DNA of 64,000 nucleotides from Nocardioides sp. 1609 (GTDB lineage Bacteria > Actinomycetota > Actinomycetes > Propionibacteriales > Nocardioidaceae): positions 233,449-297,448 of the forward strand of contig NZ_SPUJ01000002.1 of the NCBI RefSeq assembly GCF_004522105.1. Reading direction: 5' to 3'. The notes beneath the pieces are model-generated. The model was not told the DNA's origin and did not search any database. It saw only the letters and a program-made list of their open reading frames with translations. The first letter of the stretch is position 1; the number at the start of each line of letters is the position of its first letter. Positions 8,740 to 24,076 of this stretch are shown here, one piece after another. The translations under genes and the position numbers were made by a program.

Positions 8740-8844
8740 CAGCGCCTTCTCCCTACACGGGGGCTCTCGGCCCCGACCTGGGCACGGACCGCCGGACACC
8801 CGCCGGAGCGGCTGTGACGGCAGTCACGCGAATCTGTGAATGCC

Positions 8845-8873
8845 TTTATATCTTCGACCTGAACCCCCGTCAA
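8845..8873 (-). promoter_or_regulatory. mtlA promoter (TTGACG-17-TATAAA)
   Basis: On the minus strand the -35 TTGACG (8873-8868) and -10 TATAAA (8850-8845) are separated by 17 bases, a near-consensus housekeeping promoter. It leaves a leader of about 100 bases before the mtlA ATG at 8739. Confidence 0.7.
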
Positions 8874-8879
8874 GCAAAA

Positions 8880-8895
8880 CGAACCAACATGTTCG
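8880..8895. promoter_or_regulatory. Inverted repeat CGAAC-N6-GTTCG in the polyol divergent promoter
   Basis: A 5-6-5 inverted repeat lies just upstream of the mtlA -35, between mtlA and the divergent dehydrogenase gene. Its place suits an activator of mtlA or a shared regulator of both genes. No regulator gene lies beside it. Confidence 0.45.
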
Positions 8896-8961
8896 GGTCC
8901 AATCCCACATTTGTGCGTTAGGGTCCCTTCATCCCGGACAACGACGTTGAGGAGAGACACC

Positions 8962-10008
8962 ATGAAGGCCCTGAGGTTCTACGCACCCGAGGACGTCCGA
9001 CTGGTCGACGTCCCCGAGCCCGAGTGCGGCCCGGACGAGGTCAAGATCAAGGTCAAGAACTGCTCGACGTGCGGCACCGACGTCAAGATCAAGAAGAACG
9101 GCCACGTCAACATCACCGGTGAGACCACGCTCGGCCACGAGGTCGCCGGCGAGGTCGTCGAGGTCGGCGCGGACGCGCTCGGCGGGTTCCAGGTCGGCGA
9201 GCGCGTGCAGTGCATCGCCGCCGTCCCCTGCGGCGAGTGCCACGAGTGCCGCAAGGGCTGGATGGAGGTCTGCCAGAACCAGACGTCCGTCGGCTACCAG
9301 TACGACGGCGGCTTCGCCGAGTACATGATCGTCCCGCAGCAGGTCCTCAAGGTCGACGGCCTCAACCGGATCCCCGACAACGTCGGCTACGACGAGGCCT
9401 CCGCCGCCGAGCCGTTCGCCTGCGCGATCAACGCCCAGGAGCAGCTCGGCATCGAGGAGGGCGACTTCGTCGTCGTCTTCGGCGCCGGCCCGATCGGCTG
9501 CATGCACATCCGCATCGCCCGCGGCGTCCACCAGGTCGGCACCGTCGTCCTGGTCGACATCAACGACGAGCGGCTGAAGATGTCGGCCGACGCCGTCCAG
9601 CCCGACCACGTCATCAACGCCGCCGACGTCGACGTCGTCGCGAAGGTCATGGAGCTCACCGGCGGCCGCGGCGCGGACGTCGTCATCACCGCCACCCCCG
9701 CGAACGTGACCCAGGAGCAGGCGATCGCGATGGCCGCGCGCCAGGGCCGGATCTCCTTCTTCGGCGGCCTGCCCAAGAACGACCCGTTCATCAAGGCCGA
9801 CTCGAACCTGATCCACTACCGCCAGCTGCACGTGCACGGCGCCAACGGCTCCTCGCCCGAGCACAACAAGCGGGCCCTCGAGTACATCTCGACCGGCCAG
9901 GTCCCGGTCAAGGACCTCATCACCCGCCACGTCCCGCTCGACGACGTCATGTCGGTCTTCGACATCGTCGCGAAGGGCGAGGCGATCAAGGTCACCGTCG
10001 AGCCGTAG
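8962..10008 (+). CDS. Zinc-dependent polyol/sorbitol-type dehydrogenase
   Basis: A 348-residue medium-chain zinc dehydrogenase starting after GGAGAGACACC. Catalytic zinc ligands are in NCSTCGTD and GETTLGHEVAGEV. The structural-zinc lobe has the cysteine cluster CGECHECRKGWMEVC (about residues 91-105). The NAD(P)-binding glycine motif is VVFGAGPIGCMH (about residues 174-185), followed by VLVDIND, whose aspartate favours NAD. Substrates in this family are polyols, and the divergent mannitol PTS gene suggests a role in oxidising a sugar alcohol or its phosphate. L-threonine dehydrogenase-like activity cannot be excluded. Confidence 0.88.
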   Translation: MKALRFYAPEDVRLVDVPEPECGPDEVKIKVKNCSTCGTDVKIKKNGHVNITGETTLGHEVAGEVVEVGADALGGFQVGERVQCIAAVPCGECHECRKGWMEVCQNQTSVGYQYDGGFAEYMIVPQQVLKVDGLNRIPDNVGYDEASAAEPFACAINAQEQLGIEEGDFVVVFGAGPIGCMHIRIARGVHQVGTVVLVDINDERLKMSADAVQPDHVINAADVDVVAKVMELTGGRGADVVITATPANVTQEQAIAMAARQGRISFFGGLPKNDPFIKADSNLIHYRQLHVHGANGSSPEHNKRALEYISTGQVPVKDLITRHVPLDDVMSVFDIVAKGEAIKVTVEP

Positions 10009-10018
10009 GTCCGTGGCG

Positions 10019-10052
10019 CGCTGACCCGTCACCCATTGGTGACGGGTCAGCG
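10019..10052. repeat. Twin palindrome element, copy 1, first hairpin
   Basis: A 15-bp perfect inverted repeat (CGCTGACCCGTCACC and its complement) with a 4-base CATT loop, just after the dehydrogenase stop. It is one half of a twin element whose second palindrome is centred exactly 43 bp further on. It probably works as a bidirectional terminator, but the conserved spacing suggests more. No U-tract follows. Confidence 0.75.
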
Positions 10053-10061
10053 TGATCTCGA

Positions 10062-10095
10062 CGCTGACCCGTCACCTATCGGTGACGGGTCAGCG
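10062..10095. repeat. Twin palindrome element, copy 1, second hairpin
   Basis: The same 15-bp arms as the hairpin at 10019-10052, with a TATC loop. The stop codon of the convergent SGNH hydrolase gene (10092-10090) lies inside the right arm, so the element begins within the coding sequence on that side. Confidence 0.75.
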
Positions 10096-11262
10096 GGAAC
10101 GGGGGGCGAAGGGAGCGCCGGGGGCGAAGGCGCGGCCGGCGAACCGCTCCCCCACCAGCTGGTGCGTGGCGGCGTCGGGGTGCAGCCCGTCAGGGAGCGG
10201 GTGCTCGGCCTCGTCGGGCTCGCCGTACAGGTCGGGACCGTCGAGCAGGTGCAGGCGGGGGTCGGACGCCGTCCGCTCGGCGACGACCCGCGCGAGCTCC
10301 TCGCGGACCACCCGGAGCGTGAGCCGGCCGGCCGGGACGTCGGCGGGGTCGCCGGTGGCGACGAAGCCGAGCCGGCCCTCGGCCAGCGCCGCGAGGTCGG
10401 GGGCGAGCGGGCCCGGGGTGTCCTCGTGGAGGGGGCAGCGGAGCGGGGTGACGAGGAGGAGCGGCACGTCCGGGTGTCCCTCACGGATCGTGTCGAGGAA
10501 CCCGTGCACCGCCGGGCCGAACGCGCGACGCCGCATCAGGTCGGTGTTGACCACGTTGATGCCGACCTTGATGCTGACCAGGTCGGCGGGGGTGTCGCGC
10601 AGCGCGCGCGCCGTGAACGGGTCGAGCAGTGCACCGCCGCCGAAGCCGAGGTTGACCAGCTCGACGCCCGCGAGCCGGGCCGCGACGACCGGCCAGGTGC
10701 CGGTCGGGGTGGCGGCGTTCGAGCCGTGGCTGATCGAGCTGCCGTGGTGGAGCCAGGTACGTCGTCCGGTGCGGTCGAGCGGCCCGACCGGGGCGTCGGC
10801 GCGCAACGCGACCAGCACGGTCGTCTCGTCGTGCGGCAACCAGATCTCGACGTCCTTGGTCCCGGCGGCGAGGCCGTCGAAGCGCACCGTCGCCGGCGCG
10901 CCCGCCTCGTGGCCGAACGTGCCGGTCGTCATGTCGACGGTCAGGACGTCGCCGCCCACCGCGCTCCCCCGGGCGACGACGGCTCCGTCGACCACGAGGT
11001 CGTAGCTGCCGTCGGGCCGGCTCGGGGCGCCGACGTAGACCCGCTTGGTCGGGATCGTGTCGAGCTCGAGCACCGTCGCCGCGGTGCGGAACGCCAGCCG
11101 GACGCCGGCGGGCTGCGACTCGGCCATCGCCAGCTGCGGGTCGGCGTTCTGCGCGCGGGCACGGGCCGGGAGCCGGTGCGGGACGAGCCCGCGGTCGGTC
11201 CGCTCGAGCTCGATCGCGCCGCGCACCAGGTGGTCGAGCGGGATGTCGGTCAGGGTGGGCAC
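10090..11262 (-). CDS. SGNH/GDSL-family hydrolase
   Basis: A 390-residue protein starting at a GTG with GAGGA upstream. The N-terminal half (to about residue 165) is a beta-rich domain like those preceding SGNH lipase/esterase domains. The hydrolase half has the nucleophile block HHGSSISHGSNA, the second-block glycine NLGFGGGALLDP, the asparagine block IKVGINVVN and the catalytic Asp/His block DGLHPDAATH. It should act as an esterase, perhaps a carbohydrate deacetylase. No signal peptide is evident, so a cytoplasmic site is likely. The gene follows a TetR gene by one base and is probably controlled by it. Confidence 0.85.
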   Translation of the reverse strand: MPTLTDIPLDHLVRGAIELERTDRGLVPHRLPARARAQNADPQLAMAESQPAGVRLAFRTAATVLELDTIPTKRVYVGAPSRPDGSYDLVVDGAVVARGSAVGGDVLTVDMTTGTFGHEAGAPATVRFDGLAAGTKDVEIWLPHDETTVLVALRADAPVGPLDRTGRRTWLHHGSSISHGSNAATPTGTWPVVAARLAGVELVNLGFGGGALLDPFTARALRDTPADLVSIKVGINVVNTDLMRRRAFGPAVHGFLDTIREGHPDVPLLLVTPLRCPLHEDTPGPLAPDLAALAEGRLGFVATGDPADVPAGRLTLRVVREELARVVAERTASDPRLHLLDGPDLYGEPDEAEHPLPDGLHPDAATHQLVGERFAGRAFAPGAPFAPRSR

Positions 11263-11263
11263 G

Positions 11264-11851
11264 TCAGGTCCTCGGGTCGTCGTCGGTGGTCGGCCACGAG
11301 CGCAGGAGCGCGTCGAGGCTGTCGATCACGCGCACCCAGGACTCCTGGGAGTCGGGCGCGCTGTGGCTGAAGGCGCCGCGGAGCTCGAGGCTCACGTAGC
11401 CGTGGAACACGCTCCCGAGCAGCCGGACGGCGTGGGTCCGGTCGGGCTCGGCGAGGTGGTAGTCGCGCAGCACGGCGCGGGTCATCGCCGCGTGCCGGGG
11501 GCCGGCGCTGGCCAGCGCGGTCTCGTGGTCGAGGGGGTGCTGCGCGGCGGCGTACCTCCCGGGGTGCTCGCGGGCGTAGTCGCGGAACACCCCGCCCAGC
11601 GCGGCGAGCGCGTCGCGGCCGGCCCGACCGGCGAGCTCCCCGGCGGCCAGGTCGGCGAGCTCGGCGAGCGCGAGCAGCGCGATCCGGGTCTGGAGGTCGC
11701 CCAGGCCCGCGACGTGGGAGTAGAGGCTGGCCACCTTCACGCCGAGGCGCTCGGCGAGCGCCGACAGCGTCACCTCCCCGAAGCCCACCTCGTCGGCGAG
11801 GTCCGCTCCGGCGACGGTGACCCGTTCCGCGTTCAGTCCTGCTCGCACCAT
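11264..11851 (-). CDS. TetR-family regulator (WHG-type C-terminal domain)
   Basis: A repressor of about 195 residues from the ATG at 11851 (MVRAGLNAERVTVAGADLAD). An in-frame ATG six codons upstream (11869) would overlap the operator and lacks a ribosome site, whereas GGAG precedes 11851. The helix-turn-helix is VTLSALAERLGVKVASLYSH (about residues 28-47). The ligand domain resembles the WHG class (HGYVSLELRGAFSH). It is co-transcribed with the SGNH hydrolase, and a 25-bp near-perfect palindrome in front of it points to autoregulation. Confidence 0.88.
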   Translation of the reverse strand: MVRAGLNAERVTVAGADLADEVGFGEVTLSALAERLGVKVASLYSHVAGLGDLQTRIALLALAELADLAAGELAGRAGRDALAALGGVFRDYAREHPGRYAAAQHPLDHETALASAGPRHAAMTRAVLRDYHLAEPDRTHAVRLLGSVFHGYVSLELRGAFSHSAPDSQESWVRVIDSLDALLRSWPTTDDDPRT

Positions 11852-11863
11852 GTCTCCATCGTA

Positions 11864-11888
11864 ATTCACCTACAGGCATTAGGTAAAT
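11864..11888. promoter_or_regulatory. 25-bp operator of the TetR gene
   Basis: Arms ATTCACCTA and TAGGTAAAT (8 of 9 positions complementary) flank a 7-base spacer, directly upstream of the TetR start at 11851. The AT-rich arms and position suggest the TetR product binds here and controls its own operon, and perhaps the divergent glucokinase gene that starts at 11957. Confidence 0.65.
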
Positions 11889-11956
11889 TCCGATTTTCTT
11901 CAGTCTCGGCAGGGCGTGGATGGGTGGTGCGGCCGACGGCGTGGTGGGATGCACGC

Positions 11957-12712
11957 ATGACGAGCACGAGCAGCAGCCACAGCCCCGTCGGCATCGACTT
12001 CGGCGGCTCCGGGATCAAGGGGGCCCTGGTCGACCTGGAGCGGGGTGACTTCGACGGGGAGCGCAGCCGGATCCCGACACCGGAGCCCTCGACCCCGGAC
12101 GCGGTCGCCGCGGTGCTGGTCGAGCTGCTGGAGGCGCTCGGCGGCGACGGGCCCGTGGGGGTCACGGTGCCCGGGGTGGTGCGTGAGGGCGTCGTGCGCA
12201 GTGCCGCGAACATCGACCCCTCCTGGATCGGTGCCGACGCCGCCGCCGTCTTCGGCACCGCCACCGGACGCCGGGTGCTCGCGCTCAACGACGCCGACGC
12301 GGCCGGCCTGGCGGAGGCGACGTACGGCGCCGCGCGGGGCCAGCGCGGCCTGGTCATCGTCACCACCCTCGGCACCGGCATCGGCTCGGCGCTCCTGCAG
12401 GACGGCGTCCTGGTGCCGAACTCCGAGCTCGGCCACCTCGAGGTCGAGGGCCGCAACGCCGAGTCGCACGCCGCCAACAGTGCCCGCGAGAAGGAGGACC
12501 TCTCCTGGGAGGAGTGGGCCGAGCGGCTCACGACCTACTACGGGACGGTCGAGCGGCTGCTCTCGCCCGACCTGTTCGTCGTCGGCGGCGGGGTCAGCAA
12601 GCACGCCGACCAGTTCCTGCCGATGGTCCGCATCGACACCCCGATCATCCCCGCGGTGCTGCGCAACAAGGCCGGGATCATCGGCGCCGCGCTGCACGCG
12701 AGCCGGGCCTGA
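11957..12712 (+). CDS. ppgK: Polyphosphate glucokinase
   Basis: A 251-residue ROK-type sugar kinase that phosphorylates glucose from polyphosphate (and usually also ATP), feeding glycolysis. The phosphate-binding N-terminal motif is GIDFGGSGIKGALVDL (about residues 11-26). The acid/base region includes LALNDADAAGLAE, the second phosphate motif TTLGTGIGSALLQDG follows, and NSELGHLEVEGRNAE replaces the zinc-binding motif of ordinary ROK proteins, as is typical for PpgK. The length is normal for the actinobacterial enzyme. It lies divergent from the TetR/SGNH operon and upstream of a methyltransferase gene. Confidence 0.93.
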   Translation: MTSTSSSHSPVGIDFGGSGIKGALVDLERGDFDGERSRIPTPEPSTPDAVAAVLVELLEALGGDGPVGVTVPGVVREGVVRSAANIDPSWIGADAAAVFGTATGRRVLALNDADAAGLAEATYGAARGQRGLVIVTTLGTGIGSALLQDGVLVPNSELGHLEVEGRNAESHAANSAREKEDLSWEEWAERLTTYYGTVERLLSPDLFVVGGGVSKHADQFLPMVRIDTPIIPAVLRNKAGIIGAALHASRA

Positions 12713-12738
12713 GAGCCGGGCCTGAGAGCGGGCCTGGG
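12700..12738 (+). repeat. Triplicated 13-bp direct repeat
   Basis: The unit GAGCCGGGCCTGA occurs at 12700-12712 and 12713-12725, with a degenerate third copy at 12726-12738. The first copy covers the ppgK stop codon. This looks like replication slippage; no function is evident. Confidence 0.7.
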
Positions 12739-12744
12739 ACGACG

Positions 12745-13611
12745 ATGAGCGGCGACAACGAGGGGCAGCGCTCCGACTGGACCGACGCCGGGCGCGGCTG
12801 GGTCGCGCAGGAGGCCGTCTTCGACGCCGCCTTCGCGCCCGTGACCGAGGCCATCCTGACGGCCGCCCGGCTCACGACGGGTGATCGCGTCCTGGACGTC
12901 GGCTGCGGCTCCGGCACCCTGCTCGCCGCCGCGACCGCGGCCGGTGCCGAGGCGGTCGGGGTCGACATCTCCCCCACGATGGTCGAGGCGGCCCGCCGCC
13001 GGGTGCCGGCCGCGACGGTCGCGCTCGCCGACGTCCAGGAGAGCGACCTGCTCGACGTCGCCCCGGGACGCCCGTTCGACCGGGTGGTCTCGCGCTTCGG
13101 CGTGATGTTCTTCGCCGACCCCGTCGCCGCGTTCTCCCGGGTCCGGGCGGCCGTCGCCGACGACGCCACCCTCGTCTTCGCGTGCTGGCGCACCCGCGAG
13201 GAGAACCCGGTCTTCACCCGCGGCACCGACGTCCTCACCCGGCGGCTGCCGGCCGCCGAGCCCGAGGCGGACGACGCCCCCGGCCCCACGACGTTCGCCG
13301 ACCCCGCGCGGCTCCGCGCCGTGCTGTCCGCGGCCGGCTGGGCGCCCACGGTCGCGCCGTTCGACTTCGTGTGCGACTACGCCGCGGCCGACCCCACCGG
13401 GCGCAGCGACGGGGTCGAGGAGCGCCTGGCCGTGGTGCTGGCGACCTCCACCGGCGCCCGGGCCCGCGCCGTCCTCGAGCCCGGGCTCGGCCCGGACGGA
13501 TGGGCCGCTCTCGTCGAGGAGGTCCGCGCCGACCTGCGCTCGCACCTCGACGACGACGGTGCGCTGCGGATGCCCGGTGCCGTCTGGCTCGTCACCGCGA
13601 CCCCGGCCTGA
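12745..13611 (+). CDS. SAM-dependent methyltransferase, class I
   Basis: A 288-residue protein with the Rossmann-fold SAM site RVLDVGCGSGTLLAAA (about residues 48-63), motif II VGVDISPTMVEAARRR, and the post-I acidic region ALADVQESDL. FDRVVSRFGVMFFADPVAAF is the motif-IV region of UbiE/Methyltransf_11-type enzymes. The substrate cannot be read from the sequence. It lies 32 bases after ppgK and may share its transcript, though no functional link is obvious. Confidence 0.85.
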   Translation: MSGDNEGQRSDWTDAGRGWVAQEAVFDAAFAPVTEAILTAARLTTGDRVLDVGCGSGTLLAAATAAGAEAVGVDISPTMVEAARRRVPAATVALADVQESDLLDVAPGRPFDRVVSRFGVMFFADPVAAFSRVRAAVADDATLVFACWRTREENPVFTRGTDVLTRRLPAAEPEADDAPGPTTFADPARLRAVLSAAGWAPTVAPFDFVCDYAAADPTGRSDGVEERLAVVLATSTGARARAVLEPGLGPDGWAALVEEVRADLRSHLDDDGALRMPGAVWLVTATPA

Positions 13612-13735
13612 CCGCACGGCGCGTCTCCGCGGTCAGGACTGGACCGCCACCTCCCCGCCGGCACGACTACGCTGGTCGTCCAAGGGTGCGAGCCGGGGTC
13701 CTCCACCGAGATGGCAGCGGGGAAAGGGGCCGGAC

Positions 13736-17068
<3,333 letters not shown>

Positions 17069-17118
17069 CCACGGCGCGCGCCACCCGTGCGTCCGGCGCG
17101 TCGTCCTCCCCGGCTTCC

Positions 17119-17152
17119 CGCTGACCCGTCAGCGATCGCTGACGGGTCGGCG
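17119..17152. repeat. Twin palindrome element, copy 2, first hairpin
   Basis: An inverted repeat around GCTGACCCGTCAGCGATC with one internal G:T position. The outer arm CTGACCCGTCA is shared with the element at 10019-10095. The inner arm differs (AGCGA rather than ACC), but both sides changed, so the palindrome is kept. The stop codon of the convergent phosphotransferase gene (17131-17129) falls inside it. Confidence 0.7.
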
Positions 17153-18553
17153 TCGAACGCGCGGTGACCCGTCAGCGATCGCTGACGGGTCGGCGAGGCG
17201 GCGAGGGCTGGCGACCCGGACCCGGCGCCGGACGCCGTCGACGACGGCGGCCAGGACGTCGTCCCAGCGGTCGTCGTGGGTGCCGTGCTCGACCGCGCGG
17301 GCCAGGTCGGCGTCGTCGTGGCACCCGAGGCCGGCGAGCAGCCGTGCGTGCGCGCGCTCGTCGTCGACCGCGACGAGCTCGCGGACGACGGTGTCGAGGA
17401 CCCCACGCGCGACCCGGGCCTCGAACCCGGCCGCGCCGGGCTGGCGCATCGGGCCGCCCTCCAGGTAGTCGCGGACCCCGCCGAGCAGGTCGACCGCCGT
17501 CGGCCGGCCGTGCACACCGGTGGCGCCGACGGCCGGGCCGGTGGCGCCGGTGGATGCCGCAGGGACGCCGTCGCCCGGCAGCGCGTGCCCCAGCTCGAGC
17601 AGCACGTCGTGCTCCTGCTCGCACGCGCGTCGACCGATCGCGACCAGCTCCACCGAGCGCTCGACGCCGCTCAGGTGCCGCTCGGCCATCACGCCGCACA
17701 TCAGCCCCCACCGGACCGTCCCCCAGAGCTCCCACCAGCGCAGCTCGTCGAGGCCGGGACGCCAACCCGCGACGGCGGCGTAGCCGTCGAGCAGGTCCTC
17801 GCGCGACCCGAGCCCGCCGACCGGCGGCTCCGCCCCGAAGCGCCAGACCTTCGCGCACAGCCACCCGAGGTCCTCCAGCGGGTCGCCGAGGTGCACGAGC
17901 TCCCAGTCAAGCAGCGCGGCCAGGCCGTCGGGGTCGACCACCACGTTGCCGAGGCGCAGGTCGCCGTGCACCAGCACCGGGTCCCGCCGCGCCGGGGCGT
18001 GCTCCCGCAGCCAGCGCAGCCCGAGCGCGATCCCGGACGGCGGCGGCGCCGGCCCACCGAGGTCGGCCAGGAGCAGGTCCACCGGGTCGCCCGCGGTGGC
18101 GGTCACGACCGCCGGCGGCGCGGCGGCGTGCACCCGGGCGGCGGCCTCGCCGAGCGCGCGGGCCAGGCCGGCCCGCGCCCCGGCGTACTGCTCGTCACGC
18201 AGGATCCGCCGGGCGATCGTCTCCCCCGGCACCCGCCGCATCACCATCAGCGTCCCGCCCAGGTCGGGCGCCGCCTCGACCCCGAGGACGTCGGGCACCG
18301 GGGTGCCGGTCGCGGCGGCGGCGGTGATCGCGGCCGCCTCGGTCGCGAGCGGGACGCCGCGCGCGTCGTCGAGCGCGATCCGCGCCACCGCCGCGACCGC
18401 CTCGCCGCCGACCAGGAGGTCGACGCTCCACGTCTCGCGGCTGGCGCCGCCGGTCAGCCGCACCACCGAGGAGGCCGCCGTCGCGCCGGCGACCCGGGCG
18501 GCGGCGGCGCCGACCAGCGCGGCCCGGTCGGCCGGCTCCGGCGCGGCACTCAC
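17129..18553 (-). CDS. Phosphotransferase-fold (APH) protein, C-terminally extended
   Basis: A 474-residue APH-family protein starting at a GTG whose GTGA overlaps the stop of the upstream acyl-CoA dehydrogenase. The catalytic loop is LVHGDLRLGNVVVD, with the metal-binding LLDWELVHLGDPLEDLGWL. After the kinase domain (to about residue 330) there is an additional helical segment of about 100 residues. The last residues (LADPSAIADGS and on) are encoded by both palindromes of the twin element at 17119-17195, so the true C-terminus appears to have been extended by the element. It is the last gene of the 14-gene operon and an ACAD10/11-like partner for the preceding dehydrogenase. Confidence 0.87.
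   Translation of the reverse strand: MSAAPEPADRAALVGAAAARVAGATAASSVVRLTGGASRETWSVDLLVGGEAVAAVARIALDDARGVPLATEAAAITAAAATGTPVPDVLGVEAAPDLGGTLMVMRRVPGETIARRILRDEQYAGARAGLARALGEAAARVHAAAPPAVVTATAGDPVDLLLADLGGPAPPPSGIALGLRWLREHAPARRDPVLVHGDLRLGNVVVDPDGLAALLDWELVHLGDPLEDLGWLCAKVWRFGAEPPVGGLGSREDLLDGYAAVAGWRPGLDELRWWELWGTVRWGLMCGVMAERHLSGVERSVELVAIGRRACEQEHDVLLELGHALPGDGVPAASTGATGPAVGATGVHGRPTAVDLLGGVRDYLEGGPMRQPGAAGFEARVARGVLDTVVRELVAVDDERAHARLLAGLGCHDDADLARAVEHGTHDDRWDDVLAAVVDGVRRRVRVASPRRLADPSAIADGSPRVRRRPVSDR
17162..17195. repeat. Twin palindrome element, copy 2, second hairpin
   Basis: The second palindrome of copy 2, with the centre GTCAGCGATCGCTGACGGGT. Its midpoint is 43 bp from that of the first, the same spacing as in copy 1. 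It lies wholly inside the 3' coding region of the phosphotransferase gene. Confidence 0.7.
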
Positions 18554-19803
18554 AGGAACCCGAAGAGGTGCCCGGCGACGCGACGGATCTGGATCTCCTC
18601 GCTGCCCTCGGTGATCCGGTAGCGCCGGTGGTGGCGGTAGATGTGCTCGAACGGCTCGTGGCGGGTGTAGCCCAGCCCGCCGTGCACCTGCATGGCCCGG
18701 TCGGCGGCCTCGCAGACCAGCCGGTTGGCGCGGTAGTTGCACATCGACACCAGGTGGCCGACCTCGACCGGCGACCGGCCGGCGGCCCGGACGTCGTCCA
18801 GCGCGACGGCGGCACGGTGCACCAGCGCGCGCAGCATGGTGGCCTCGGTGTGCAGCTCGACGAGCGGCCACTGGATCGCCTGGCGGGTCGCGAGCGGCCG
18901 CCCGAACGTCGTCCGGTCGCGGGCCCGCTCGACGGACCGGTCGATGCAGTACTGCGCGGCGCCGAGGCTGCCGGCGGCCTGGCGGATCCGGTTCTCGTGC
19001 ACGAAGGCCTGGGCGACGTCGAGGCCGGCGCCCTCCTCACCGAGGATCGCGGTCCCCGGCACCCGGACGTCGCGCAGCTCGACCTCGGCGTGGTCGGTGG
19101 GCATGTTGAGCGTCCACCAGTAGAACGGGACGTCGACGCCCGGCGTGTCGAGCGGGACGACGAACGCGGTGATCCCGCGGGCGGCGCCGTCGTCGCCGGA
19201 GGTGCGGGCGAACACGACGTCGTGCGTGGTGTCGTGGCCCAGGGTGTTGAACCGCTTGGTGCCGTTGATGACCCAGTCGTCGCCGTCGGCGACCGCGGTC
19301 GTGGTCATCCAGGTCGCGTCGCTGCCGTGCTCGGGCTCGGTGAGCGCGAAGGCCAGCCCCTTCTCGCCGACGATCGAGGCCTCGACCAGCTCGGCGCGCT
19401 GCTCGTCGGTGCCGAAGCGGGTGAGCAGCTCGACGAAGACCAGGTTGCCGACGATCGAGTGCTCGGTCTGGAGGTCGTTGTGCAGGCCGAGCCCGCGGTG
19501 GGCGAGGTGCTCGCGGACGACGGCCATGTCGAGGTTGGTGGCCCCGCCGCCACCGAGGTCGCTCGGCAGGCCCCAGCGGAAGTGCCCGGCCGCGTCGGCG
19601 CGCCGGCGGGCCTCGTCGAGCAGGGCGACCCACTCGGCCCGCGGCACGCCCCCGCGCTCGACGTCGGTGCGCGCGAACTCGCGGCGGTGGTCGAAGAACC
19701 GGGCGTTGTCGTCCTGCTCCTCGAGCGGGCGGATCTCGGCGTCGATGAAGGCGTCCAGGTCGGTCAGGACGGCGCGGGTGCGCTCGGGGATCTCGAAGTC
19801 CAC
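18550..19803 (-). CDS. Acyl-CoA dehydrogenase, ACAD10/11-like
   Basis: A 417-residue enzyme with a GTG start preceded by GAGGAG. The flavin motif ALTEPEHGSDATW is near residue 165, RTTFGRPLATRQAIQWPLVE is in the C-terminal helical domain, and MQVHGGLGYTRHEPFEHIYR then RYRITEGSEEIQIR is at the end. It is flanked by phosphotransferase-fold genes on both sides (17129-18553 with a 4-base overlap, 19813-20835 with a 9-base gap), so two APH proteins accompany one dehydrogenase. The substrate is unknown. Confidence 0.92.
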   Translation of the reverse strand: MDFEIPERTRAVLTDLDAFIDAEIRPLEEQDDNARFFDHRREFARTDVERGGVPRAEWVALLDEARRRADAAGHFRWGLPSDLGGGGATNLDMAVVREHLAHRGLGLHNDLQTEHSIVGNLVFVELLTRFGTDEQRAELVEASIVGEKGLAFALTEPEHGSDATWMTTTAVADGDDWVINGTKRFNTLGHDTTHDVVFARTSGDDGAARGITAFVVPLDTPGVDVPFYWWTLNMPTDHAEVELRDVRVPGTAILGEEGAGLDVAQAFVHENRIRQAAGSLGAAQYCIDRSVERARDRTTFGRPLATRQAIQWPLVELHTEATMLRALVHRAAVALDDVRAAGRSPVEVGHLVSMCNYRANRLVCEAADRAMQVHGGLGYTRHEPFEHIYRHHRRYRITEGSEEIQIRRVAGHLFGFL

Positions 19804-19812
19804 GGGTTCTCC

Positions 19813-23224
<3,412 letters not shown>

Positions 23225-23281
23225 GCGGTTCTCCTGGGGTGGGTCGGTGGTCGGGCGGTGGTCTGGTGCTGTCTGGGCGGG

Positions 23282-24076
23282 TCAGGCGGTGGTCTGGGCG
23301 CGGCCGCGGTCGCGGATCGCCGCGCGGCGCTCCTCGACCCGGGCCGGGTCGAAGCCGCGGGCGAGCCAGTCGCGCGAGGTCGCGGCCTCGATCGCGAAGC
23401 CCTCGCCGACCTGGGCCTCCTCGATCCGGCGGTACGACGCCAGCAGCTCGCGCACGGCGTCCTGCTGGTTGCCGGCGATGGTCGCCGCGATGGCGTGGAC
23501 GGTGGGCAGCAGCTCCTCGTGCGGCACGACCTGGGTGACCAGGCCGACGGCGGCGGCCTGGTGGGCGTCGAGGAAGTCGCCGGTCAGGCTCATCCGGCGG
23601 GCGGTGCCGCGACCGACCGCGAGCGGCAGCAGGACCGACAGGCCCCAGCCCGGCAGCACGCCGACCCGGGCGTGGGTGTCGGCGAACCGGGCCCGCTCGG
23701 AGGCGACCAGGAGGTCGCAGTTCAGGGCGAGCTCGAGGCCGCCGGTCACGGCGACGCCGTTGACCGCCCCGATCAGCGGCTTGGTGAGCGTCGGCCACGG
23801 CAGGTGCGCCGGGCCACCGCCGCCGTCGGCGCTGGTCGCGCCGAGCGAGAGGTTCTCCCCGGAGCTGCCGAGCTGCTTGAGGTCCAGCCCGGCGCAGAAC
23901 GCCGGGTCGGCGCCGGTCAGCACGACGACCCGGACGGCGTCGTCGGCCCCGACCTCGGCCATCGCGGTGCGCAGGGCGGCGATCAGCTCGGCGCTGAGGG
24001 CGTTGCGGGACGCCGGGCGGTTGAGCGTGAGGGTGGCGACGCCGTCGCTCCGCTCGACGAGCAGCACGTCGCTCAC
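23282..24076 (-). CDS. Enoyl-CoA hydratase/isomerase family protein
   Basis: A 264-residue crotonase. The oxyanion-hole motifs are FCAGLDLKQL (about residues 61-70) and GAVNGVAVTGGLELALNCDL (about residues 103-122). THARVGVLPGWGLSVLLPLAVG is the active-site helix; a glutamate usual at this place in true hydratases is not obvious, so isomerase or another crotonase chemistry is possible. The GTG start overlaps the stop of the preceding crotonase (GTGA), making a tandem crotonase pair in the operon. Confidence 0.9.
   Translation of the reverse strand: MSDVLLVERSDGVATLTLNRPASRNALSAELIAALRTAMAEVGADDAVRVVVLTGADPAFCAGLDLKQLGSSGENLSLGATSADGGGGPAHLPWPTLTKPLIGAVNGVAVTGGLELALNCDLLVASERARFADTHARVGVLPGWGLSVLLPLAVGRGTARRMSLTGDFLDAHQAAAVGLVTQVVPHEELLPTVHAIAATIAGNQQDAVRELLASYRRIEEAQVGEGFAIEAATSRDWLARGFDPARVEERRAAIRDRGRAQTTA

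Noticed and set aside
6682..8817. Open frame of 711 codons on the plus strand
   Set aside because: It is antisense to mtlA, which has intact EIIC, EIIB and EIIA domains.
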